DNA of 64,000 nt from Lachnospiraceae bacterium (GCA_910575565.1 CAJTFL010000007.1:1-64000); one strand, 5' to 3'; positions 52,215 to 62,183 are shown, numbered from the stretch's first letter. A program made the numbers and translations. The notes: generated by a model not told the origin, from the letters alone.

Positions 52215-54077
52215 ATGAATAAACCGTACAAAAAACATTTGCCGCTTGCTTTTTCAAAGTCAGCGGCTTATCTTTTATCCGCGCTGCTGTCAGCTGCGCT
52301 TTTTTTCTCCGGCTGCGGCTCCAGCCAGCTTTACCGCAGCCTGCCTGAGCTTCTGCCAAAGACAGAGAGCCAGCCATCCGTCAATGAAGGCGATAAGGCC
52401 GCCTTCCAGGAAGAATTTGACCGGTTAACGGATCAGATTTTCCGGGATACGGCCACTAATTCCCTCCTTGATCTCCATTATACGGTCACGGATCCAAAAG
52501 CTCTGCAGCTTAAAAAGCCGGAAAGCTTATATGGGGATTTCACCTTGGAAAGCCTGCAGGAAGAAACCGCTTCCACGGAAGAAATGCTTTCCAGGCTACA
52601 GGCCATCCCCAAAAGCAGCTTAACCCCCCAAAGCCAGCTGGACTATGATATCCTGCTGTCCTACCTGGAAACGGAATGCATGGCGAAAGGACTGGAGGAA
52701 ATGGTGCGCCCCTTGGCTCCCACCATCGGCATCCAGGCCCAGCTTCCCGTGCTGCTGGCGGAGTACGCCTTTTATTCCCCTCAGGACATTGAAGATTATT
52801 TCCTGCTTTTAGAAGGCTTGGACGATTACTTTGGGCAGCTTTTGGCCTTTGAAGAGCAGCGGGCGGCAAATGGGCTTATGGTCAGCGATGACGCCATCCA
52901 GCGGATCGTAGATTCCTGCCAGCCTTACCTGGAATCCGTGGAAAAGTGCATCCTTTCCGACACCTTCTCCGAAAAATTAGAGGGACTTAAAGACTTGACC
53001 CAGGAAGAAAAGGAAGGGTATATTCTCCGCCACCAACAGTTAATCTGCGACCGGTTCATCCCTGCCTACAAACACCTTTCTGAGGGCCTGCTGCAGCTTA
53101 AGGGCACGGGAAAAATTGAAGGCGGGCTGTGCAATTACCCTGGAGGAAAAGATTTTTACCGCTACATGGTTTATGCTTCCACTGCCACCTCATGCAAAAA
53201 CGTAGATACCCTGGCAAAGACAGTAAAGAAGCGGATCGATGATGATTTCAAAGCCATGGCAAGCCTCCTTAGGGCACAGCCGCAGCTCCTTGATGAGCTG
53301 GATAATGCGGGCTTTGCCCTTACGGATCCGGTGGAAATCCTTTCCTACCTGCAGGAAGCGATAAAAGAGGAATACCCTGAGCCTATCTGCAAGGATTATT
53401 CCCTCCATTATGTGCCGAAAGCCCTGGAGCCGGTATTAAGCCCTGCCTTTTACTTAACGCCCCCGGTGGATCGGCCAGGCATCAACCCGATTTACATTAA
53501 CCAGGGAAGCACGGCGGCTACAAAACAGCTGTTCTCCACCTTGGCCCACGAGGGATATCCAGGCCATCTGTACCAGTCCGCCTATTTTGTAGCCCAGAAA
53601 CCGGCTCTCTTCCGCCATGTGCTTTCCTTCAGCGCTTACTCAGAAGGCTGGGCAACGTATGTGGAATACCAGTCCTACCGCATGGATCCACAGATGAGCC
53701 CTTCCATGGCAAAACTGCTGTCCACGGACTCGGCCATTTCCTTGGGAATCCATGCCTACATTGATCTGATGGTCAATGACCAGGGCTGGGGCATACCAGA
53801 AATCTATGAGTATGTCAGCCAGTATTACAGCGATCCGGATAAACAGTTTTCCACTGCCCTTTACCAGGCCATGACGGATAATCCTACAAACTACCTGGAA
53901 TACTATGTAGGCTACCTGGAATTTTCCGATATGCGGCAGAAAGCGGAAAAAGCTCTGGGGAAATCCTTCCAGCCCAAAAAATTCCATCGGTTCCTTCTGG
54001 ATATTGGCCCCGCCCCCTTCCCGGTTATCCGGGATAGGCTTAACGCGTGGATTAAGACAGGCGGCGAAGCCCCTTAG
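52215..54077 (+). CDS. DUF885-family lipoprotein, putative metallopeptidase
   Basis: The 620-residue protein has a lipoprotein signal (LLSAALFFSGC) and the DUF885 zinc-peptidase-like motif HEGYPGH near residue 445, followed by YSEGWATYVEYQ. It is probably surface-anchored and may cleave peptides. GGAGG precedes ATG 52215. Its 3' end overlaps the convergent rsmF gene by 26 bp. Confidence 0.88.
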   Translation: MNKPYKKHLPLAFSKSAAYLLSALLSAALFFSGCGSSQLYRSLPELLPKTESQPSVNEGDKAAFQEEFDRLTDQIFRDTATNSLLDLHYTVTDPKALQLKKPESLYGDFTLESLQEETASTEEMLSRLQAIPKSSLTPQSQLDYDILLSYLETECMAKGLEEMVRPLAPTIGIQAQLPVLLAEYAFYSPQDIEDYFLLLEGLDDYFGQLLAFEEQRAANGLMVSDDAIQRIVDSCQPYLESVEKCILSDTFSEKLEGLKDLTQEEKEGYILRHQQLICDRFIPAYKHLSEGLLQLKGTGKIEGGLCNYPGGKDFYRYMVYASTATSCKNVDTLAKTVKKRIDDDFKAMASLLRAQPQLLDELDNAGFALTDPVEILSYLQEAIKEEYPEPICKDYSLHYVPKALEPVLSPAFYLTPPVDRPGINPIYINQGSTAATKQLFSTLAHEGYPGHLYQSAYFVAQKPALFRHVLSFSAYSEGWATYVEYQSYRMDPQMSPSMAKLLSTDSAISLGIHAYIDLMVNDQGWGIPEIYEYVSQYYSDPDKQFSTALYQAMTDNPTNYLEYYVGYLEFSDMRQKAEKALGKSFQPKKFHRFLLDIGPAPFPVIRDRLNAWIKTGGEAP

Positions 54078-55530
54078 GGTAATGGTTCTTTAACATCCCG
54101 CCCACCTGCTTTGCCCAGCCTAAGCTGAAGCCGTCAACCGTAATTAACCCCCAGCCCTTCCCCTCTGCACCCGCAGCCGGAAGGGATTCTCCCCGCAGAT
54201 ACCCGGCAATTTCCCTGCTGCCGCCGGGAAAATCATCTGCCCGTTTAACCTGATCCGGCTTTAGGAATAAAGCCAGGGCATGGGAAGGTTCAAAGCGGTT
54301 AGGCTTAAAGGTTCCCAGATGGAGTCCGGGGCGCAAAATTTTCATTCCCCCTTCCGGGCAAAACGCCTGATGGACGTAGTAAAGCTGTTCCCCAAAAAGC
54401 AGATACCGCCCAGGCATTGCCTCCCAGGGAAGGGGGGCTTCTTTTTTTCCAAAGCCTTCAAGGGTCTCTGCAAGAAACTCCTCAAAGGCTTTCTTTTTCC
54501 CCGGATCCTTTCCCTTCTCCCAGGGTGTTTTTCTTTGTTTTCCCCCAATGTTTCCCTTAGGATCACGAATATTTTCCTTCCCTTCCCCTGCGCCTTCCTT
54601 TTTCAGAAGGGCAAAGAAATGGCCTTCTCCCTTTATCCGGTGGGGCCAGGCACGGTAGGCCTTCCCCGCCTCATCACCGGTTTTTTCTTCGGATATCCAT
54701 GCTGGATTCCCCCGGGAAAAGTCCTGAAAGCCATCCTCAAGGCCGCCCTCCAAAAGGAAAAAATCGGGATGGCTTTCTAAGAATAAGGCAATGCTTTCCT
54801 CATTTTCTTCCGGCGAAAACGTACAGGTAGAATAAACCATCTGGCCGCCAGGCTTTAGCATCTTTGCCCCCTGATCCAGGATTTCCTGCTGGCGGCTTTG
54901 GCAGAGGGCGGGGGCCTTAAGGCTCCATTCCCCGCGGGCATTTTCATCACGCCGGAACATCCCTTCCCCTGAACACGGGGCATCCACCATGATTTTATCA
55001 AAAAATTCCGGGAAATGCCTGGCCAGGCTTTCACTGTCCTCACAGGTAACGGCAGCGTTGGCAATCCCCATGCGTTCGATATTCTGGGACAGGATCTTCG
55101 CCCTGGCCGGATGAATCTCATTGGAAAGCAGGAAACCCTGGCCTTTTAGCCTGGCCGCTATCTGGGTGCTTTTCCCCCCTGGGGCGGCGCAAAGATCTAA
55201 AACATAATCCCCAGGACATGGGGAGAGAAGGCTGGCGGGAGCCATGGCGCTTGGCTCCTGGATATAGTAAAGGCCGGCATCGTGGTACGGATGCCTGCCG
55301 GGATGGGTATTTTCCTCATAATAGAAGCCCTCCTTTGCCCAAGGCACTGGGGTTAATTGAAACTTCGCCGCGCACAGGGACAGCATGGCATTTAAATCGC
55401 CTTTTAAGGGATTTAAGCGCAGGGCGCGGCAGCTTGGGGCGCTGTAGGATGCAAGGAAGGCTTCGTACTCGTCCTTAAGCAGGAAATGCATTTTTTTCAG
55501 AAATGCTTCGGGAAGGGGGTATGGCTGCAT
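54052..55530 (-). CDS. rsmF: RsmF-like RNA (cytosine-5) methyltransferase
   Basis: The 492-residue enzyme has the Nol1/Nop2/Sun core: SAM motif LDLCAAPGGKSTQIA, motif IV DAPCSGEGMFRRD and the catalytic VYSTCTFSPEENE. The C-terminal region resembles the RsmF RNA-binding extension. It methylates cytosine in rRNA. It overlaps the DUF885 gene convergently. Confidence 0.9.
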   Translation of the reverse strand: MQPYPLPEAFLKKMHFLLKDEYEAFLASYSAPSCRALRLNPLKGDLNAMLSLCAAKFQLTPVPWAKEGFYYEENTHPGRHPYHDAGLYYIQEPSAMAPASLLSPCPGDYVLDLCAAPGGKSTQIAARLKGQGFLLSNEIHPARAKILSQNIERMGIANAAVTCEDSESLARHFPEFFDKIMVDAPCSGEGMFRRDENARGEWSLKAPALCQSRQQEILDQGAKMLKPGGQMVYSTCTFSPEENEESIALFLESHPDFFLLEGGLEDGFQDFSRGNPAWISEEKTGDEAGKAYRAWPHRIKGEGHFFALLKKEGAGEGKENIRDPKGNIGGKQRKTPWEKGKDPGKKKAFEEFLAETLEGFGKKEAPLPWEAMPGRYLLFGEQLYYVHQAFCPEGGMKILRPGLHLGTFKPNRFEPSHALALFLKPDQVKRADDFPGGSREIAGYLRGESLPAAGAEGKGWGLITVDGFSLGWAKQVGGMLKNHYPKGLRRLS

Positions 55531-55550
55531 GGTTTCCTCCGGTTAAACGG

Positions 55551-55589
55551 CCAAAAAGGGGATGCCTCCTGGCAGTCCCCTTTTTTTGG
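55551..55589. terminator. Bidirectional terminator
   Basis: CCAAAAAGGGGA pairs with TCCCCTTTTTTTGG. A/T runs on both arms allow termination from either side. It lies after the DUF6465 gene. Confidence 0.8.
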
Positions 55590-55657
55590 CGGATGTTATG
55601 CCTTATCCTGTTGGATATGGGCAGATACATGGTTTGGCATGGCGATGGCCATTCCAT

Positions 55658-56044
55658 TTAGAAGTTAACTTTATCTTCTGGGTATTCTGTGCCGTTTACT
55701 ACGATGTATGCGCAGTTGTCGTCGGCTTTTATGTAGAGCTGCATCTCCTGGATTTCAATGTCTGCATGAGCCGCGCGGAATGACTCCATGGCCTTTGCCA
55801 GAAGCTCTTTTGCCACTACTTGCTTGTCGCCGTATTCAAATACGACCTTGGTGGCAGGAGATGCCGGCTCCTGCTTGGGCGCTGCTTTTTTGGCAGGGGC
55901 TTTTTTGGGAGCGGGAGCGGGGGCTGGCGCAGGAGCTGCTGTGGCTACGGCTGCCGGTTCCGGGGCTGCTGTGGGCTTGGCTGCCGTTGTTTTGACGGCT
56001 GCCGTGGTGGTTGCGGGTTTCTTGGTTGTTGTTTTTGTTGCCAT
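55658..56044 (-). CDS. DUF6465-family protein
   Basis: The 128-residue protein has a low-complexity Lys/Ala/Pro/Thr N-terminus (to about residue 60) and a compact C-terminal domain (VVFEYGDKQVVAKELLAKAM, MQLYIKADDNCAYIVVNG), as in DUF6465 proteins frequent in Lachnospiraceae. The basic tail could bind nucleic acid. AGGA lies seven bases before the ATG. The leader carries 70-bp tandem repeats. Confidence 0.8.
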   Translation of the reverse strand: MATKTTTKKPATTTAAVKTTAAKPTAAPEPAAVATAAPAPAPAPAPKKAPAKKAAPKQEPASPATKVVFEYGDKQVVAKELLAKAMESFRAAHADIEIQEMQLYIKADDNCAYIVVNGTEYPEDKVNF

Positions 56045-56094
56045 AATGCTATCCTCATTTTTCTTTTCTTTTTGGTTGTTCGTTCGGGTTTTTT

Positions 56095-56300
56095 GACGGG
56101 CTCGGGGCGCTTTGCTGCCTCGCCTGGATTTTTCATCCGGCATGGGGTTACAGTGCTGCCGGTTGACGGGCTCGGGGCGCTTTGCTGCCTCGCCTGGATT
56201 TTTCATCCAGCATGTGTCCGCAGTGCTGCCGGTTGACGGGCTCGGGGCGCTTTGCTGCCTCGCCTGGATTTTTCATCCGGCATGTGTCCGCAGTGCTGCC
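56095..56300. repeat. Three 70-bp tandem repeats
   Basis: Units start at 56095, 56165 and 56235 with GACGGGCTCGGGGCGC and are nearly identical over 70 bp; the third is cut at its end. They lie between the DUF6465 gene and a terminator. Confidence 0.9.
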
Positions 56301-56327
56301 GCCAGCAGGCGCTTTGCGCCTGCTGGC
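56301..56327. repeat. 12-bp perfect hairpin
   Basis: GCCAGCAGGCGC and its complement enclose TTT. It lies between the tandem repeats and the large terminator. No T-run follows, so it is not itself an obvious terminator. Confidence 0.7.
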
Positions 56328-56347
56328 TCACGGGCTTCGCCCTATGA

Positions 56348-56408
56348 AAAAAGCCAAATCCAAAAACGCTTATAAGCAAGCTTAACGCGTTTTTGGATTC
56401 GCCTTTTT
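56348..56408. terminator. Large bidirectional terminator after pepF
   Basis: AATCCAAAAACGC (56357-56369) and GCGTTTTTGGATT (56387-56399) form a 13-bp stem that extends through GCC/GGC into A/T runs on both sides. Confidence 0.85.
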
Positions 56409-56562
56409 TCGCACTGCTCATGGCTTTCGTGCACATTATATCCCTCTTCTGCTCCTTTTGTCAACGGGGCATTGTGATACTGTTAACTTTTTACAATCAT
56501 TGCTTTGGATTGCTTTTCTTTTTCATCATTTTAAAGGGGGTTTTTCCTATTTTTTTACAATT

Positions 56563-58356
56563 TTACCTTGCTTTGGATTGCTCGAATTCATCAAGCAGCG
56601 CTTTGAATTCTTCCAGTGCGGCGTTTACCGGGCGGGGGGAGGACATATCTACACCGGCCAGCTTTAATAGGTCGATGGGGGGTTTTCGGCAGCCGCCTTT
56701 TAGGAATTCCCGGTAGCCTTCCAGCACGGTTTTATCGCCTTCCAGGATGCCTTTGGCGATGGCGATGGCGGCGGAAAAACCGGTGGCGTATTGGTATACG
56801 TAAAAGGGCGTGTAGAAATGGGGGATGCGCTCCCACTCACAGTCGATCTCATGGTCTACGGTCATGTCCGGGCCAAAGTAATCGATATTTAACTGGCGGT
56901 AGATCCGGCACAATTCTTTGGCAGTCAGCGGCTCCCCGTCCCACGCCTTCTGATGGACAATCGCCTCGAATTCCGCAAACATGGCCTGGCGGAAGAAGGT
57001 TCCCCGAAAGCTTTCCAGGAAATGGCTGATTAAATACTGCCTTTCCTTTGGCTCCTTAGCCTGATCCAGCAGATAATGGATTAGCAGAGCCTCGTTGCAG
57101 GTGGAGGCAACCTCCGCCACGAAAATTTTATAGCCTGCATAGGTATAGGGCTGGCTGTGGTCAGAGTAATAGGAATGGATGGCGTGGCCCATCTCATGGG
57201 CTAAAGTAAATACATAATTTAAGGTGGAATTATAGTTTAGCAGCACATACGGATGGGTTCCGTAAGCACCCCAGGAATAGGCGCCGCTGCGCTTCCCCTC
57301 ATTTTCGTAAACATCAATCCAGCGGTTATCAAAACCCTCCTGCAGGATGGATAAATACTCCTCCCCCAAAGGCGCAAGGCCGGCCTTCACTATCGCTTTT
57401 GCTTCCTCAAAGGAGTATTTGCGGTCAATCCCTTCTACCATAGGAGCGTACACATCATACATATGGATTTCCTTAAGCCGCAGCGCCTTTTTCCGGATAC
57501 GGACGTAGCGGTGAAGCAAAGGCAGGCCCTTGCGGACTGCGGCCAGCAGATTGTCATACACTTCTTCCGGCACTTCGTTTTCCCCCAGAAAATAGGCGCG
57601 GCTGGAGGGATATTTCTTTGCCTTGGCGTAAAAAATTGCTTGCTTAACCTGGGCGCTGTAGATGGATGCCACCGTATTCTGGTACTGGCCGTACACCCCG
57701 TAAAGACCCTTAAAGGCCTGTTCCCGGACTCCCCGATCCCAGCTTTCCAGCAAGGCGATGTAGTTCCCATGGGTAATCCTAACTTCCTTGCCCTTCTCGT
57801 CCTGAATCACCGGAAATTTCACGTCCGCATTGTTGAACATATTAAAGATCTGGGAAGCGCCCTGGGTCGCCTCCCTGGACTGGGCAAGCAGCTCCTCTAA
57901 TTCGCCGCTTAAAGTATGGGGCTTCTTCTCCATGATTTGCTCCAGCACACGGCGGTAATGGGCGATCCCATTATCCGCCTCCATAAACCGGCGCAGGGTT
58001 TCCTCCGGCAGGCCTAAAAGCTCCGGCACAATGTAGGAGGACAGCTCCGTGGCGCCAAAGGTCAGGGACTGAGCCTTTCCAAACATTTCCTGGTACTTCT
58101 GATCCCCCGTATCCTGATCCGAGCGCATCCGGGCATAGACGTAAAGCAGCTCTGTCATCTGAGAAGCTTCGTCGTCAAACCTTAAGCAGTCATACACCAT
58201 ATCGGCTGACTGGCCTAAATGCCCCTTAAATGCCCGGTAGCCTTCCAGCTTTTCCTTTGCCTGGGCAAACAATTCCTCCCACGCCTCATCGCTTTTAATC
58301 ATGTCCTCTAATTTCCAGGTAGCCTCCTTCGGCACTTCACTTCGTTTAATCAACAT
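56563..58356 (-). CDS. pepF: Oligoendopeptidase F (M3 family)
   Basis: The 597-residue peptidase has the zinc motif HEMGHAIH near residue 389 and the downstream EVASTCNEALL that provides the third ligand. It has no signal peptide and degrades short peptides in the cytoplasm. About 150 bp downstream lies a strong terminator. Confidence 0.93.
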   Translation of the reverse strand: MLIKRSEVPKEATWKLEDMIKSDEAWEELFAQAKEKLEGYRAFKGHLGQSADMVYDCLRFDDEASQMTELLYVYARMRSDQDTGDQKYQEMFGKAQSLTFGATELSSYIVPELLGLPEETLRRFMEADNGIAHYRRVLEQIMEKKPHTLSGELEELLAQSREATQGASQIFNMFNNADVKFPVIQDEKGKEVRITHGNYIALLESWDRGVREQAFKGLYGVYGQYQNTVASIYSAQVKQAIFYAKAKKYPSSRAYFLGENEVPEEVYDNLLAAVRKGLPLLHRYVRIRKKALRLKEIHMYDVYAPMVEGIDRKYSFEEAKAIVKAGLAPLGEEYLSILQEGFDNRWIDVYENEGKRSGAYSWGAYGTHPYVLLNYNSTLNYVFTLAHEMGHAIHSYYSDHSQPYTYAGYKIFVAEVASTCNEALLIHYLLDQAKEPKERQYLISHFLESFRGTFFRQAMFAEFEAIVHQKAWDGEPLTAKELCRIYRQLNIDYFGPDMTVDHEIDCEWERIPHFYTPFYVYQYATGFSAAIAIAKGILEGDKTVLEGYREFLKGGCRKPPIDLLKLAGVDMSSPRPVNAALEEFKALLDEFEQSKAR

Positions 58357-58429
58357 CTATTTCCCACTCCTTTCCTGCACTGCCCGCTCCCGGCGGCAAA
58401 GCTTCCTTCCCGAAACGTTTGTCATTAGG

Positions 58430-59122
58430 TTAAATCCAGCCCGACACCAGGGGAACCAGCGCCACCGTCATCAAGCCAGCCACGGCTATGGCCAAGCTGC
58501 TCATCGCTCCTTCCACCTCCCCCAGTTCCAGGGCCTTGGCCGTCCCCAAAGCATGGGCGCTGGTTCCGATGGCCAGGCCCTTGGCTACCGGGTGGGTGAT
58601 TTTCGCCAGTTTGCACAGAAACTGGGCGCAGATATTGCCGGCAATGCCGGTAATGATAATGGACATGACCGTCAGGGTGACGATCCCTCCTGCTTCCTGG
58701 CTTACCCCCATCCCGATAGCCGTAGTAATGGATTTGGGAAGAAGGGTCACATAGTGCTCATGCCCCAGGCCAAATACCCTGCACAGCAAAAATACGCACA
58801 CTGCGCTGGTGATTACCCCGGAAGTAATCCCCACCGCTACCGCCGCCAAATGCTTTTTCAGCAGACGAAGCTGGCGGTATAAGGGGATGGCCAGGCACAC
58901 AGTGGCCGGTGTCAGCAGGCCGCTGACAAACTGCCCGCCCTTTTCATAAGCTTCATAATCCACGCCGGTAAAGATAAGGAAGACCATGATCATTAAGATC
59001 GCCAGCAGCAGCGGATTAAAAATCGCCAGCTTAAGCTTCCGCCTCAGCATAAGGCCTGCCAGATACGCTCCTATTGTAAGGAAAAACCCAAAATATATGC
59101 TGTTTTCCAAAATCTCTTTCAT
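58430..59122 (-). CDS. lrgB: LrgB-family membrane protein
   Basis: The 230-residue protein has six or more membrane helices and the LrgB pattern TLLPKSITTAIGMGVSQEAG and IGTSAHALGTAKALELGEVE. With LrgA it forms a holin-like or metabolite (for example pyruvate-type) export/uptake system. It follows lrgA by two bases. Confidence 0.9.
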   Translation of the reverse strand: MKEILENSIYFGFFLTIGAYLAGLMLRRKLKLAIFNPLLLAILMIMVFLIFTGVDYEAYEKGGQFVSGLLTPATVCLAIPLYRQLRLLKKHLAAVAVGITSGVITSAVCVFLLCRVFGLGHEHYVTLLPKSITTAIGMGVSQEAGGIVTLTVMSIIITGIAGNICAQFLCKLAKITHPVAKGLAIGTSAHALGTAKALELGEVEGAMSSLAIAVAGLMTVALVPLVSGWI

Positions 59123-59124
59123 CC

Positions 59125-59487
59125 TTATTTTCCCTCCTTCCCTGTTTTTTCCATTACCAGCTGGGTGATTTTTCCGGTAACGACAAACACGATCACCGTG
59201 GAAACCAGGTTAATCAGCAGATACGGCAAACCTACCGCTTTTATCTGATCAAAATACCGGATCAGACCCACCCCTGCCGGGATAAACATGGGAGACATAT
59301 TGTCCAGGAGGAACTTCCCCGTCCCGTCCACATCCTCCGGCTTCACCATCCCAAAGCACAGCAGGGCAAGGAGCAAGAAAAGCCCATATACTCCCGCTGG
59401 GATAGGAAGGGGCAGGATTTGGTTTAACATCTCGCCAATCCAGGTAATTCCCAGGATGATCGAAATCTCTTTTGCAATTTTCATCAT
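59125..59487 (-). CDS. lrgA: LrgA/CidA-family membrane protein
   Basis: The 120-residue protein has four helices and the typical PAGVYGLFLLLALLCFGMVK and DNMSPMFIPAGVGLI. It is co-transcribed with lrgB. The function in this organism is not deducible from sequence. Confidence 0.9.
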   Translation of the reverse strand: MMKIAKEISIILGITWIGEMLNQILPLPIPAGVYGLFLLLALLCFGMVKPEDVDGTGKFLLDNMSPMFIPAGVGLIRYFDQIKAVGLPYLLINLVSTVIVFVVTGKITQLVMEKTGKEGK

Positions 59488-59659
59488 ATTCCTCTCTTTC
59501 CGCCTTGATCGGTCAATCCTCTCTTAACACAGCCAAAGCATTGCCCGGCAAATCACTTCTAGGGTCTATAACGCTACGCCAAAAGACCTTTTGACCCTGG
59601 TATCATTCTATCACCGGTGGAATTTCCTGGCAAGGCGAAAATTTATGGCCGTTTCCGCC

Positions 59660-59688
59660 TGGACTTTTCCGCCTTACAGGCTTATAAT
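59660..59688 (+). promoter_or_regulatory. Promoter of the Mrp-family gene
   Basis: TGGACT (59660-59665) and TATAAT (59683-59688) are separated by 17 bp. The gene's AAAGGAG follows. Confidence 0.6.
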
Positions 59689-59752
59689 GAATGATACGGG
59701 TAACGAACACTTATTTGCGTTACCAAAGTGTCTGAAAGGAGACAAAAAGGTT

Positions 59753-60592
59753 ATGAGCGAAAATTGCAACCATGACTGCAGCTCCTGCGGGGAAAGCTGC
59801 AGCAGCAGAACCCAGGAGCAGACAAGTTTTTTAGAGCCGCTGCATCCAGCCAGTTCAGTAAAAAAGGTAATCGGGATCGTCAGCGGAAAAGGAGGCGTAG
59901 GAAAATCTTTAGTAACCTCTATGCTGGCGGTAGCCATGAACCGCAAGCAAAAACGGACGGCCATCTTGGACGCCGATATCACCGGCCCATCCATCCCCAA
60001 GGCCTTTGGCCTGGACAGCGAGATGATCGGAACCACCTCTGACGGCGCACTGATGATGCCAGTGCGCACCATGAACGGGATTCAGGTGATGTCTGCCAAT
60101 CTGCTTCTGGACAACACCACGGATCCGGTGATCTGGAGAGGGCCGGTAATCGCTGGGGCCGTAAAGCAATTCTGGTCGGAAACCTTGTGGAAAGACATTG
60201 ATTATATGTTTGTGGATATGCCTCCGGGAACAGGGGACGTGCCCCTGACCGTATTCCAGTCCCTGCCAGTAGACGGGATCATTATCGTAACCTCCCCCCA
60301 GGAGCTGGTATCCATGATCGTGGCAAAGGCGGTAAATATGGCAAAGAAGATGGATATTCCTATCTTAGGCCTGGTAGAAAACATGAGCTATTTATCCTGC
60401 CCGGACTGCGGAAAGAAAATCGCCGTATTTGGGGAAAGCCATATCGACCAGATCGCCAAAGAGCAGGGGATTCCGGTTTTAGCTAAACTTCCCATTGAGC
60501 CCAAGATCGCAGAGCTGGTGGATGGAGGAAAAATTGAATACCTGAAGGAAGACTGGCTGGCAGACGCCGTAAAGGCCGTGGAAGAAAGTTGA
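59753..60592 (+). CDS. mrp: Mrp/NBP35-type P-loop ATPase
   Basis: The 279-residue protein has an N-terminal Cys-rich segment (CNHDCSSCGESC), a deviant Walker A GKGGVGKS (45-52), DADITGPSIP and a C-terminal CPDCG pair. It carries or transfers Fe-S clusters. I chose ATG 59753, since AAAGGAG is upstream; the longer frame lacks support. Confidence 0.92.
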   Translation: MSENCNHDCSSCGESCSSRTQEQTSFLEPLHPASSVKKVIGIVSGKGGVGKSLVTSMLAVAMNRKQKRTAILDADITGPSIPKAFGLDSEMIGTTSDGALMMPVRTMNGIQVMSANLLLDNTTDPVIWRGPVIAGAVKQFWSETLWKDIDYMFVDMPPGTGDVPLTVFQSLPVDGIIIVTSPQELVSMIVAKAVNMAKKMDIPILGLVENMSYLSCPDCGKKIAVFGESHIDQIAKEQGIPVLAKLPIEPKIAELVDGGKIEYLKEDWLADAVKAVEES

Positions 60593-60607
60593 TAAAAGGA
60601 TTTGCTT

Positions 60608-61315
60608 ATGAATATGAACCTTAACCCAAACAGCGAGCTCAATCAGTCCATTGTCCGGGTTTCCACCACCGTGGAGGTTCCGGAAAGCCTGGTTCATGTG
60701 GGCAGGCAGTTTCAGCAGATTATGATGATGTACGCCTGCGCCATCCGTGAAGTAAAGACGAAGCTGGAAGTGCTAAACGATGATCTCTCCGTAAGGAACC
60801 AGAGAAACCCCATCGAAATGATTAAATCCAGGGTAAAGAAGCCTGCCAGCATTGTAGAGAAATTAAAGCACAGAAACCTTCCCATCTCCCTGGATTCCGT
60901 GGTCAACAACTTGGACGACGTAGCCGGAATCCGGGTAATCTGCTCCTTTATGGATGATATCTATGAGGTGGCAGATATGCTGATCCGCCAGGACGATGTG
61001 CGGGTGATCGCCATCAAGGACTATATTAAAAACCCGAAGCCCAACGGCTACCGCAGCTATCACCTGATCGTCGAAGTTCCCGTTTTCTTCTCGGATCAGA
61101 AAAAATATATGCGGGTAGAAGTCCAAATCCGCACTATTGCCATGGATTTTTGGGCCAGCTTAGATCACCAGCTAAAGTATAAACGGGAATTCGTGGACGG
61201 CTCCAACATCAGCTCCGAGCTGAAAAAATGCGCCGATGTTATTTCCCAGACCGACGAGAAAATGCTGGAAATCCGCAAACAGATCGAAGCCCAGGAGGTG
61301 GCTATCCGGGGATAG
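60608..61315 (+). CDS. Small (p)ppGpp synthetase (RelA/SpoT domain)
   Basis: The 235-residue protein contains the synthetase domain only: VNNLDDVAGIRVICSFMDDI, DYIKNPKPNGYRSYHLIVEV and VEVQIRTIAMDFWASLDHQL. It has no hydrolase or regulatory domains, like YjbM/YwaC (SAS) proteins. It makes (p)ppGpp in the stringent response. AAAAGGA lies seven bases before the ATG. Confidence 0.92.
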   Translation: MNMNLNPNSELNQSIVRVSTTVEVPESLVHVGRQFQQIMMMYACAIREVKTKLEVLNDDLSVRNQRNPIEMIKSRVKKPASIVEKLKHRNLPISLDSVVNNLDDVAGIRVICSFMDDIYEVADMLIRQDDVRVIAIKDYIKNPKPNGYRSYHLIVEVPVFFSDQKKYMRVEVQIRTIAMDFWASLDHQLKYKREFVDGSNISSELKKCADVISQTDEKMLEIRKQIEAQEVAIRG

Positions 61316-61328
61316 CATAAGGGGGCGG

Positions 61329-62183
61329 CTACCAGAAATAGTAAGACAGGGTTTCGGTGATCCGGAACCCTGTTTTTTCATACAGATTAACCGCGGGCTC
61401 ATTCCAGGAGGCTACCTGCAGGAAAACCTGGGCTTTCTCTGGAAGCTGCGCCAGCACGGCGGATAGAAGGCTCTTTCCCCAGCCCTTCCCCCGCAGCTTT
61501 TCTTGAATCTCCACATGATAAAGATAATAGCGGGAATCATCGTAAGGAAGGAGGCTGCAGGTTCCGATATAAAAACCGTCCGGTTTGGAATATCCACAGA
61601 ACACCTGGCTTTTTGCCCCTTCCCTGTCCTCAAATCCTTCTTCCCCTGTATCCTCCCTCTTAAGCTTTTCCTCTCCCCTAATCTCCAAAAGCTTACGGCT
61701 CCCATTCTCCCCAGACCGATCCTTCTCCCTCCAGCCTTTTAATTCCAGGACCATCCGGTACTCAGAATACCCGTATGCCATCCCCAAGGCTTCTGCCGCC
61801 GCCAGCCCCTCCGGGCTTTTCCCATCGGAAAGGAAGGCCAAAGAAATCTCCCGCCCCAAAAGCTCTTCCTGCCCCCCGGCAAAATCCTCCAAGGCTTCCA
61901 GAAGGCGGCAAAAGATCCCTTGCCTGCGGCTTTTTGGCCTGGTAAAGGCGTAGCATTCCCACTCATCCTCTTCTGCCAGACAGACTGCCAGGCATCCAAG
62001 AAGGTTCGGCTCAGGAGCCTCCAAAGGAAGCCCCTCCCCGTCCCAGGCCCAAAAAACCTCTTCCACGTCATCCGGAAAGGAAAGGGTGATCGGCTCTGCC
62101 TGGCGGCAGGCAGACAAAAGATCCCCCAGGGCATTTTTCTCCCAGGCGCATAAGACCTCTGCTTTTCGATGCTGTATAACCAT
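61329..62183 (-). CDS. GNAT-family acetyltransferase
   Basis: The 284-residue protein has two GNAT-like halves. The C-terminal one has the acetyl-CoA motif VEIQEKLRGKGWGKSLLSAV and NLYEKTGF. The first half (YAFTRPKSRRQGIFCRLLEA) keeps a similar motif. The substrate is unknown. It converges with the (p)ppGpp synthetase gene. Confidence 0.85.
   Translation of the reverse strand: MVIQHRKAEVLCAWEKNALGDLLSACRQAEPITLSFPDDVEEVFWAWDGEGLPLEAPEPNLLGCLAVCLAEEDEWECYAFTRPKSRRQGIFCRLLEALEDFAGGQEELLGREISLAFLSDGKSPEGLAAAEALGMAYGYSEYRMVLELKGWREKDRSGENGSRKLLEIRGEEKLKREDTGEEGFEDREGAKSQVFCGYSKPDGFYIGTCSLLPYDDSRYYLYHVEIQEKLRGKGWGKSLLSAVLAQLPEKAQVFLQVASWNEPAVNLYEKTGFRITETLSYYFW

Noticed and set aside
56095..56300. 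CRISPR array
   Set aside because: The 70-bp units are adjacent and near-identical, with no unique spacers and no cas genes.
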